From Zwartia vadi (GTDB lineage Bacteria > Pseudomonadota > Gammaproteobacteria > Burkholderiales > Burkholderiaceae_B), in the NCBI RefSeq assembly GCF_030410375.1, contig NZ_JAUHHE010000015.1, positions 1 through 64,000 of the forward strand: a stretch of DNA of 64,000 bases, written 5' to 3'. Made by a program: the position numbers and the translations under genes. Position 1 is the first letter of the stretch. Each line of letters starts with the position of its first letter. This document shows, piece by piece, positions 57,623 through 64,000 of this stretch. The notes below the pieces were generated by a model. The model saw only the letters and a program-made list of their open reading frames with translations. It was not told the origin of the DNA and did not search any database.

Positions 57623-57713
57623 GGAAAACTCCGACAAAGGGACAATAAACTAGTGAGGTGCGGCACCCGAATCGCATGCGCTGCGCGCATGAGATTTGAC
57701 TGGCGATCCGCCC

Positions 57714-57938
57714 CTCTGTCCTTTTGCCTGAGAGTTGCCCCGCGAACATGCGGGTGTGCACCTTCGGCGCCCGTGATGACCTGACGGTCCCGGGTCTCTC
57801 CAGAGTGTTGTGCTGAAAGTTGTTTCAAGAACTTTCAATTCATCTTGCGGTATGGGGGGCCTGAGCGATTCTGGGCGAATTGCGCCTTCGGCGGCAAGCC
57901 GAGATCCCTTCAAGGGGGTCGACTGCGCTCTCCCGCAA
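57714..57938 (-). promoter_or_regulatory. Tandem glycine riboswitch
   Basis: Two aptamers on the minus strand precede gcvT. The first is bounded by TTGCGG/CCGCAA (57938-57933 and 57850-57845) and contains GGGAGAGCG, GCCGCCGAAGGCGCAA and GCTCAGGC. The second is bounded by CTCTG/CAGAG (57805-57801 and 57718-57714) and contains GGAGAGAC, GGCGCCGAAGGTGCA and CTCTCAGGCAAAAGGACAG. These are the signature pieces of glycine aptamers. The linker is about 40 bases, longer than usual, and holds an 8-bp hairpin (57814-57821 with 57830-57837). Glycine binding normally turns on gcv expression. The expression platform is probably the hairpin region at about 57680-57696. Confidence 0.93.
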
Positions 57939-58035
57939 TATGCGTTCACAGCAGTAGAAGCATAACGCGAAAATCAAGCCCACCACAAGCCCAGTTCACT
58001 TGTGCCCCTTTCAAAAAGCAGGTTTAAAGGGTTTG

Positions 58036-59232
58036 CTACATGCTACGCGCGCAGGCTACGGCTGAGGCCCAAGCCCACTGAAAGTTATAGCCGCCCAACC
58101 AGCCCGTCACATCAACCGTTTCGCCAATGAAGTGCAGTCCTGGAACACTTCGCGCTTCCATGCTGCGCTGATCCAGCCCACGGGTATCGACTCCTCCCCG
58201 CATGACTTCGGCCTTTTTATAGCCTGCTGTGCCAGTCGGTATCAGCGACCAGCCATGAATACGCTGAGCCAGGTCCTTTAGAACGCGATCCGGGGCATCC
58301 GCCAAGCGAAGTGTTGCCTGCTCACCCAACCACTGCTCAGCGAGGCGCTTAGGCCAAAGAGAGCTGAGCAAGGTTCCAAGCTGCTGCTTGCCTCCCACTT
58401 TAGCTTGGACAAGCTTTTGGGATAAATCCTGCCCCGGCGCCAAGTTCAGCTCAATCGCCTCGCCGGGCTGCCAGTAGCTCGATATTTGTAAAATGCCGGG
58501 ACCCGAAAGCCCCCGGTGGGTAAATAAAACGTCTTCCAGGAACTCCTGGGCACGCCGCCCAGGGCCCGCGCGCACCAGGGCTTGCAAGGCTACACCCGCG
58601 AGCGCACCAAAAGGAGCCCAGGCTTCTACATCAAAAGTTAGGGGCACCAGCGCCGGACGCGGTTCTATAACTTTTAATCCAAACTGCCTGGCGATTTTTA
58701 AGCCAAAATCGGTCGCACCAAGCTGCGGAATCGCCAGACCACCAGTCGCCACCACTAATCGACTCGCTTCGATCGTGCCAACCGAAGTGTGAACAGAAAA
58801 TCCCGTTGCGCCGGGACGCTCTGTGCGTAAAATCTCTTTGACTTCGCAGGGCATGCGCCATTGGACACCACCTTGCTCGCACTCGACACGAAGCATCTCG
58901 ATGATGTCTTCACTGCTTTTGTCGCAAAAAAGCTGTCCTTTATGTTTTTCATGCCAGGCAATGCCGTGGCGACGCATCAATTCTATGAAATCCTGCGGGG
59001 AATAACCTGCTAAGGCAGACTTGCAGAAGTGGGGATTCGCAGAGATGAAGTTCTCAGGCCCGACTTGCTTGTTGGTGAAGTTGCAGCGACCACCTCCGGA
59101 AATCCGGATTTTCTCAGCCAGAACTTTGGCGTGATCGATTAGAACGACAGAGCGCCCCCGTTGAGCGGCCACTGCAGCACACATCATGCCTGCAGCACCC
59201 GCACCAATCACCGCCACATCAAACTGCAGCAT
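58036..59232 (-). CDS. NAD(P)/FAD-dependent oxidoreductase, HI0933/BaiN (YhiN) family
   Basis: A 398-residue flavoprotein of the HI0933-like family, whose natural substrate is generally not known. The FAD motif VAVIGAGAAGMMCAAVAAQR lies at the N-terminus, then LAEKIRISGGGRCNFTN near residue 38, a family mark, LVVATGGLAIPQLGATDFG near 168 and HFIGETVDVTGWLGGYNFQW near 365. Length is normal. It stops about 100 bases before the glycine riboswitch on the same strand and 40 bases after the decarboxylase gene. Confidence 0.88.
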   Translation of the reverse strand: MLQFDVAVIGAGAAGMMCAAVAAQRGRSVVLIDHAKVLAEKIRISGGGRCNFTNKQVGPENFISANPHFCKSALAGYSPQDFIELMRRHGIAWHEKHKGQLFCDKSSEDIIEMLRVECEQGGVQWRMPCEVKEILRTERPGATGFSVHTSVGTIEASRLVVATGGLAIPQLGATDFGLKIARQFGLKVIEPRPALVPLTFDVEAWAPFGALAGVALQALVRAGPGRRAQEFLEDVLFTHRGLSGPGILQISSYWQPGEAIELNLAPGQDLSQKLVQAKVGGKQQLGTLLSSLWPKRLAEQWLGEQATLRLADAPDRVLKDLAQRIHGWSLIPTGTAGYKKAEVMRGGVDTRGLDQRSMEARSVPGLHFIGETVDVTGWLGGYNFQWAWASAVACARSM

Positions 59233-59271
59233 GCACCCCTCCGGGGCAGCCCGCCATAGAAAGAACCTGAA

Positions 59272-61539
59272 TTAGCATTGCGCTTCAATCAGGCAGTCAA
59301 CGTAGTAACGCTTTTCACCATTGGGCAGTACCTCTTCACCCAGACCGTGAATATACGTTTCAAAAGACGGAAACTTTTCGTTGAACTCGCGAGCGAACTC
59401 CAGATACTGCACGATCGTTTTGTTGAATCGCTCACCGGGAATCAGCAAGGGTATGCCAGGAGGGTAGGGTGTCAACAAGACCCCGGTCACGCGCCCTTCA
59501 AGCTGATCAATCGACACGCGCTCGACCTCACGGTGCGCCATTTTCGCAAACGCATCCGACGGCTTGAGTGCCGGTACCATATCACTCAAATACATTTCAG
59601 TCGTGAGGCGCGCGACATCATGTTTGCGGTATTCCGCATGGATTTGCTGACACAAATCACGCAAGCCCATGCGTTCGTAGCGACGATTTGTTTTGCAGAA
59701 GTCGGGCAAGATGCGCCACATCGGCTGATTGCGATCATAGTCGTCTTTAAACTGCTGCAAGGCAGTTAACAGCGTGTTCCAACGGCCTTTAGTAATGCCG
59801 ATCGTGAACATGATGAAAAAAGAATACAGGCCTGTCTTTTCAACCACCACACCATGCTCGGTCAGATACTTCGAAACAAGCGCCGCTGGCACACCGGTCT
59901 CACCGAAACTGCCTGACATGTCCAGTCCCGGTGTCACAATAGTGGCCTTAATCGGGTCCAGCATGTTGAACCCCTCGGCGAGATCGCCGAAACCATGCCA
60001 ATGATCGTTCGCCTTGAGGATCCAGTCCGACTGCTCGCCCACACCATGCGCGGCCAGATAGTCAGGCCCCCAAACGGTGAACCACCAGTCGTCATCGCCA
60101 TACTCGAGATCAACCTTGCGCATCGCTCGACGGAAATCAAGGGCTTCGCGAATACTTTCCTCGACCAAGGCTGTACCACCCGGAGCTTCCATCATGGCGG
60201 CTGCCACATCACAGGACGCGATAATCGCGTACTGAGGGGAAGTGGACATATGCATCAAATAAGCTTCATTGAAAATATTGCGATCAAGCTTGCGGCTCTC
60301 AGATTCCTGCACAATGATCTGGGAGGCCTGCGAAATCCCCGCCAACAATTTATGCGTCGAATGCGTGGCAAAAACCATTGACTTGGGACTACGCGGGCGA
60401 CCTGCGCCGATCGCGTGCATATTTTGATAAAACGTGTGAAACGCGGCATGAGGCAACCACGCCTCGTCAAAGTGAAGCGTATCCACAAGATTACCGAGCT
60501 TTTCCTTGATCATTTCAACGTTGTAAATGACACCGTCATAGGTGCTTTGCGTCAAGGTCAAAATTCGTGGATTCTTATTTTTAACTTTGCGTGCGAACGG
60601 ATTCGCATCAATTTTTTTCTGGATGCTTTCAGGCTCGAATTCCTCAAGCGGAATCGGACCGATGATGCCCATGTGATTGCGAGTCGGACGTAAAAATACA
60701 GGAATCGCACCTGTCATCGTAATCGCGTGCAGAATAGACTTGTGACAATTGCGATCCACCACCACGATGTCATCAGCAGCCACGTTGGCGTGCCAGACAA
60801 CCTTGTTCGACGTCGATGTGCCGTTAGTGACAAAATAACAGTGGTCCGCATTAAAGATTCGCGCGGCGTTCAACTCTGACTCTGCGATGGGTCCCGTGTG
60901 GTCGAGCAACTGACCGAGCTCATCGACCGCGTTACAGACGTCCGCGCGCAACATATTTTCACCAAAGAACTGGTGAAACATCTGCCCAACCGGACTCTTT
61001 AAAAAGGCGACTCCGCCCGAATGTCCCGGGCAGTGCCAAGAGTAGGAACCATCCTGGGCATAGTTGACGAGCTCGCGGAAAAATGGCGGTGCCAGGCTAT
61101 CCACATAGCTGCGTGCCTCCCGAATAATGTGGCGCGCCACAAACTCAGGCGTGTCCTCAAACATGTGAATAAAACCATGCAACTCACGCAAGATATCGTT
61201 GGGAATATGTTCGGCTGTTCGCGTTTCGCCATACAGATAAATAGGTATGTCCGCGTTACGGAAACGCAACTCACCGATAAAGACACGCAGGTTTTTAATC
61301 GCGCCGGCCACATCTTCTGGCGAGTCGACATCGAACTCCTCGTCATCTATCGACAGAATAAAGGCGCTTGCGCGACTTTGCTGTTGAGCAAAGGAACTCA
61401 GGTCTCCATAACTAGTGACACCGATCACCTCCATACCTTCGGCCTCAATCGCGGTCGCTAAGGCACGCACACCAAGGCCGGACGCGTTCTCGGAACGGTA
61501 ATCCTCGTCGATGATAAAGATAGGGAAGCGAAATTTCAT
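59272..61539 (-). CDS. Basic amino acid decarboxylase (Orn/Lys/Arg class I)
   Basis: A 755-residue PLP enzyme of the large acid-stress/biosynthetic decarboxylases for arginine, lysine or ornithine. It has the flavodoxin-like N-terminal wing domain (FPIFIIDEDYRSENASGLG to about residue 130), then CPGHSGGVAFLKSP near 170, TNGTSTSNKVVWHA near 240, HFDEAWLPHAAFHTFYQNM near 355, and the PLP lysine in ATHSTHKLLAGISQAS near 392. Length and lack of a clear substrate mark leave arginine, lysine and ornithine open. The dcd gene lies about 100 bases upstream on the same strand. Confidence 0.9.
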   Translation of the reverse strand: MKFRFPIFIIDEDYRSENASGLGVRALATAIEAEGMEVIGVTSYGDLSSFAQQQSRASAFILSIDDEEFDVDSPEDVAGAIKNLRVFIGELRFRNADIPIYLYGETRTAEHIPNDILRELHGFIHMFEDTPEFVARHIIREARSYVDSLAPPFFRELVNYAQDGSYSWHCPGHSGGVAFLKSPVGQMFHQFFGENMLRADVCNAVDELGQLLDHTGPIAESELNAARIFNADHCYFVTNGTSTSNKVVWHANVAADDIVVVDRNCHKSILHAITMTGAIPVFLRPTRNHMGIIGPIPLEEFEPESIQKKIDANPFARKVKNKNPRILTLTQSTYDGVIYNVEMIKEKLGNLVDTLHFDEAWLPHAAFHTFYQNMHAIGAGRPRSPKSMVFATHSTHKLLAGISQASQIIVQESESRKLDRNIFNEAYLMHMSTSPQYAIIASCDVAAAMMEAPGGTALVEESIREALDFRRAMRKVDLEYGDDDWWFTVWGPDYLAAHGVGEQSDWILKANDHWHGFGDLAEGFNMLDPIKATIVTPGLDMSGSFGETGVPAALVSKYLTEHGVVVEKTGLYSFFIMFTIGITKGRWNTLLTALQQFKDDYDRNQPMWRILPDFCKTNRRYERMGLRDLCQQIHAEYRKHDVARLTTEMYLSDMVPALKPSDAFAKMAHREVERVSIDQLEGRVTGVLLTPYPPGIPLLIPGERFNKTIVQYLEFAREFNEKFPSFETYIHGLGEEVLPNGEKRYYVDCLIEAQC

Positions 61540-61642
61540 CCGGAGGACTCCGCAAAGAATAGGTGAATAGATGAAGTCGAGCGTATCGCCCGACGCATTG
61601 CATGACTTAAATCATAAAACTCAAACGCGCAGTTGGATCGTA

Positions 61643-62209
61643 TCAAGTGCGCGGCAAGGTCACGCCACGCTGACCCTGGTACTTGCCACCGCGATCTTTG
61701 TAAGAGGTCGAGCAAATCTCGTCGCTTTCAAAAAATAGCATTTGCGCACATCCCTCGCCTGCGTAAATTTTTGCGGGCAGTGGTGTGGTGTTGGAGAACT
61801 CGAGGGTCACGTGGCCTTCCCATTCGGGCTCCAAGGGCGTCACGTTGACGATGATGCCGCAGCGCGCATAGGTACTTTTGCCTAAACAGACCGTCAGCAC
61901 GCTGCGTGGAATCCGGAAATACTCCACCGTACGGGCCAGCGCAAAAGAGTTGGGGGGAATGATACAAATATCGCCCTTGAAATCGACGAAGGATTTTTCA
62001 TCGAAATTTTTGGGGTCGACAATCGTCGAGTTGATGTTGGTAAAAATCTTGAACTCGTTGGCGCAGCGCACATCGTAGCCGTAGCTGCTCGTGCCGTAGC
62101 TCACAATTCGCCCGGATTCGTTCGAACGTACCTGCCCAGGCTCGAAGGGTTCGATCATCCCATCGGATTGTGCCATGCGGCGGATCCAGTTGTCGCTTTT
62201 GATGCTCAT
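61643..62209 (-). CDS. dcd: dCTP deaminase
   Basis: Dcd turns dCTP into dUTP, which supplies dUMP for ThyA. The 188-residue trimeric enzyme has [14 protein letters not shown] at the N-terminus, [17 protein letters not shown] near residue 35, [19 protein letters not shown] near 83 with the catalytic region, [26 protein letters not shown] near 110 (Arg and Glu of the active site) and [11 protein letters not shown] near 152. The length is the mono-functional form. It follows apbC by 90 bases. Confidence 0.96.
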   Translation of the reverse strand: MSIKSDNWIRRMAQSDGMIEPFEPGQVRSNESGRIVSYGTSSYGYDVRCANEFKIFTNINSTIVDPKNFDEKSFVDFKGDICIIPPNSFALARTVEYFRIPRSVLTVCLGKSTYARCGIIVNVTPLEPEWEGHVTLEFSNTTPLPAKIYAGEGCAQMLFFESDEICSTSYKDRGGKYQGQRGVTLPRT

Positions 62210-62300
62210 TGCCCAAGCGCCTCAAAATTAAAAGTCGAGAGGGCGAATTTTACCCCCTGTCTGGCCCCATCTGGGCAGACAGGCGGGTAGATGTCTGAAT

Positions 62301-63386
62301 TCAGGTCCGTTTGACCGAAATGACACCAAATTTATCGCTTAGATCCCTTGGCAACGCAGCAACCTTGGCGGCGATATTGGCGGCGATTTCTCCGTATAGT
62401 CTGGCCGCCTCGCTATTGGGCTCGGAGACCACAGTAGGCCGACCGGCGTCGGCACCGACGCGAATCGCCATGGAGAGGGGAAGCGCCCCCAACCAAGAGA
62501 CCTTGTATTGGGCCGCCATGCGTTGTCCGCCGCCCTCACCAAAGATGTGCTCGGCGTGACCACACTGGCTACAAATATGAATCGCCATGTTTTCAATCAC
62601 GCCCAATACCGGAACGTTGACTTTTTCGAACATTCGCAGACCCTTGCGGGCATCGAGCAACGCCAAATCCTGAGGCGTCGTCACGATCACAGCCCCGACA
62701 ACAGGCACTTTTTGTGAAAGTGTCAATGCAATGTCGCCGGTTCCAGGCGGCATATCGACAATTAAATAGTCCAGATCATCCCAATTCGTGGATCGCAGCA
62801 GCTGCTCCAACGCCTGCGTGACCATCGGACCGCGCCAAATCGCAGGATTGTCTTCGCTAATCATGAAACCGATCGAGTTGGCCTGAATGCCATGGCCTAT
62901 CACGGGGCTCATCGTCTTGCCATCGGTACTGTCCGGCTTTTGAGAAACACCCAGAAGAGTGGGTACACTCGGGCCATAGATGTCAGCATCAAGCAGGCCG
63001 ACTCGGGCCCCTTGCGCTTGGAGCGCCAGCGCCAGGTTGACCGCCGTCGTGCTCTTGCCGACGCCCCCTTTGCCGGAGGCCACCGCAATAATATTGCGCA
63101 CGCCAGGCACCAATGCCACGCCGGGCTGCACAGCATGCGCAACGATCTTTGACGATACAAAGACCTCGGCACGCGAGATCCCTGCAGCGGCGAGCGACTC
63201 GACGAGAGACTGACGCAAGGAATCAAGTCGGCTGGACGCTGGATAACCCAGGACCACCTGAATGCTGACCCCGCCATCCTTGATCTGAATCTGCGTGTCC
63301 TTCACCCAACGGCTAAGTGCTACACCTGTAACAGGGTCACGGACCTGCTCAAGCACTGCCCGCACGTCTACTAGCGCTACACTCAT
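62301..63386 (-). CDS. apbC: Iron-sulfur cluster carrier ATPase ApbC (Mrp/NBP35)
   Basis: ApbC/Mrp binds and transfers Fe-S clusters. The 361-residue product has an N-terminal DUF59 (MIP18-like) domain to about residue 80, then the P-loop VASGKGGVGKSTTAVNLALA near 108, LLDADIYGPSVPTLLG near 137, IVDMPPGTGDIALTLSQKV near 213, and the CxxC cluster site in ENMAIHICSQCGHAEHIFG near 270. ATG 63386 fits. It is divergent from a small membrane protein and metG, an arrangement seen in other betaproteobacteria. Confidence 0.95.
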   Translation of the reverse strand: MSVALVDVRAVLEQVRDPVTGVALSRWVKDTQIQIKDGGVSIQVVLGYPASSRLDSLRQSLVESLAAAGISRAEVFVSSKIVAHAVQPGVALVPGVRNIIAVASGKGGVGKSTTAVNLALALQAQGARVGLLDADIYGPSVPTLLGVSQKPDSTDGKTMSPVIGHGIQANSIGFMISEDNPAIWRGPMVTQALEQLLRSTNWDDLDYLIVDMPPGTGDIALTLSQKVPVVGAVIVTTPQDLALLDARKGLRMFEKVNVPVLGVIENMAIHICSQCGHAEHIFGEGGGQRMAAQYKVSWLGALPLSMAIRVGADAGRPTVVSEPNSEAARLYGEIAANIAAKVAALPRDLSDKFGVISVKRT

Positions 63387-63433
63387 TGAAATTCCTTTGC
63401 TATCTTTACCATTATTCGAAACACGGTGTCACT

Positions 63434-63694
63434 ATGATCGAACTTCTTCGCCGCATTATCCGCTTTGCCGTGGTCATTATCGTGGCCTTCGTCGGACTGG
63501 TGATGGCGCTCATCCTGACATTTTCCACCATTATCGCGATAATCTTTTTGCTCGTGATCTCGCGTCTGCGCGGAAAGCCTTTCGAAGTCAAAGAATACTG
63601 GATGGCGCGCAAAACCCGCCGCAAGCCCATGTCAGCGCAGGGTTCTTTGAATTCAAAAGATGTCACAGACGTGGAGTCCCGCGACATTCGCTAA
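63434..63694 (+). CDS. Small membrane protein of unknown function
   Basis: An 86-residue protein with one long or two short membrane helices (about residues 8-41, IRFAVVIIVAFVGLVMAL and TIIAIIFLLVISRL) and a basic, polar C-terminal tail (KEYWMARKTRRKP). The family was not recognised. The start ATG 63434 gives a compact N-terminus; an upstream TTG in frame touches the apbC start. It lies between apbC and metG and ends 124 bases before metG. Codon use looks like its neighbours, so it is probably a real gene. Confidence 0.6.
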   Translation: MIELLRRIIRFAVVIIVAFVGLVMALILTFSTIIAIIFLLVISRLRGKPFEVKEYWMARKTRRKPMSAQGSLNSKDVTDVESRDIR

Positions 63695-63818
63695 AGAAAT
63701 CAAAGCCTTGCTGACAGCTCGCTTGGCGCACGCTTCAATGGGGCTTGGCAATATACACACGCGCACTGCTTTAAAATGATCAACTTGATCTTAATGTCCA
63801 CCTACGCCTCTATCACTC

Positions 63819-64000
63819 ATGTCCCGAACCATTTTTGTCACAACAGCCCTCCCCTATGCCAATGGCTCATTCCATATCGGCCACATCATGGAATACATCC
63901 AGGCGGATATCTGGGTGCGCTCGATGCGCATGGCGGGACACACGGTACATTTTGTCGGTGCGGATGACACGCACGGCGCACCCATCATGCTTAAGGCCGA
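63819..64000 (+). CDS. metG: Methionyl-tRNA synthetase, N-terminal part
   Basis: MetG charges initiator and elongator tRNA-Met. The window holds the first 60 codons. They show [19 protein letters not shown], with the class I HIGH motif, then [16 protein letters not shown] and [13 protein letters not shown], all typical of bacterial MetRS. ATG 63819 is the start; the gene runs off the window end. A TAAAAT box at about 63772 upstream could be its -10, without a clear -35. Confidence 0.96.
   Translation, partial: MSRTIFVTTALPYANGSFHIGHIMEYIQADIWVRSMRMAGHTVHFVGADDTHGAPIMLKA

Overview
The window looks like a chromosomal segment of a Gram-negative betaproteobacterium, most likely order Burkholderiales and perhaps close to Alcaligenaceae. 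Supporting signs are the tol-pal-cpoB cluster after proS and ybgC, the lolB-ispE-tRNA-Gln-prs-rplY-pth block, the ribBA-ribH-nusB-thiL-pgpA-pncC block, CIRCE-controlled groESL, a RibBA with a degenerate second domain, Coq7 for ubiquinone, and apbC divergent from metG. GC content is moderate. The genus cannot be fixed from the sequence alone. Nothing looks like a prophage, an insertion sequence or a CRISPR array, and most of the window is core genome.

Layout. 1-1.2 kb: frameshifted end of a TctA-type permease and a hydroxyacid dehydrogenase. 1.3-9.3 kb: rppH divergent from proS-ybgC-tolQRAB-pal-cpoB, the envelope-spanning Tol-Pal system. 9.3-15 kb (minus): an Ldh2-type dehydrogenase with an EamA transporter, groESL with CIRCE, three palindromic repeat elements, an enoyl-CoA hydratase and a two-domain tautomerase. 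15-20.7 kb: dgkA and pyrF facing the riboflavin/thiamine/phospholipid operon. 20.7-26.2 kb: HAD phosphatase, CYTH-CHAD protein, ftsY, rsmD-coaD-ferredoxin, and an isolated MOSC N-terminal domain. 26.3-33.5 kb: SDR, TPP-dependent decarboxylase, second Ldh2 enzyme, ychF, acyl-CoA ligase, CPBP protease. 33.5-40.4 kb: pth, rplY, prs, tRNA-Gln, ispE, lolB, TPR protein, mutM.

40.4-48.2 kb: LTA-synthase-like sulfatase, FAD-linked oxidase, phosphomannomutase/phosphoglucomutase, pgi, and a TviB-like nucleotide-sugar dehydrogenase broken by a one-base deletion next to its catalytic cysteine. 48.2-48.64 kb: no protein gene, but a sigma70-like promoter, a hairpin with an anti-Shine-Dalgarno loop and a strong terminator on the minus strand, which together look like an undescribed small RNA. 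48.6-53.2 kb: coq7, osmC, thyA-folA and a DUF945 protein. 53.2-58 kb: the glycine cleavage genes gcvT-gcvH-gcvP under a tandem glycine riboswitch with an unusually long hairpin-bearing linker. 58-64 kb: flavoprotein, basic amino acid decarboxylase, dcd, apbC, a small membrane protein and the start of metG.

The strongest candidate for something new is the putative small RNA at 48299-48521. Next come the repeat cluster at 13598-13815 and the two frameshifted genes.
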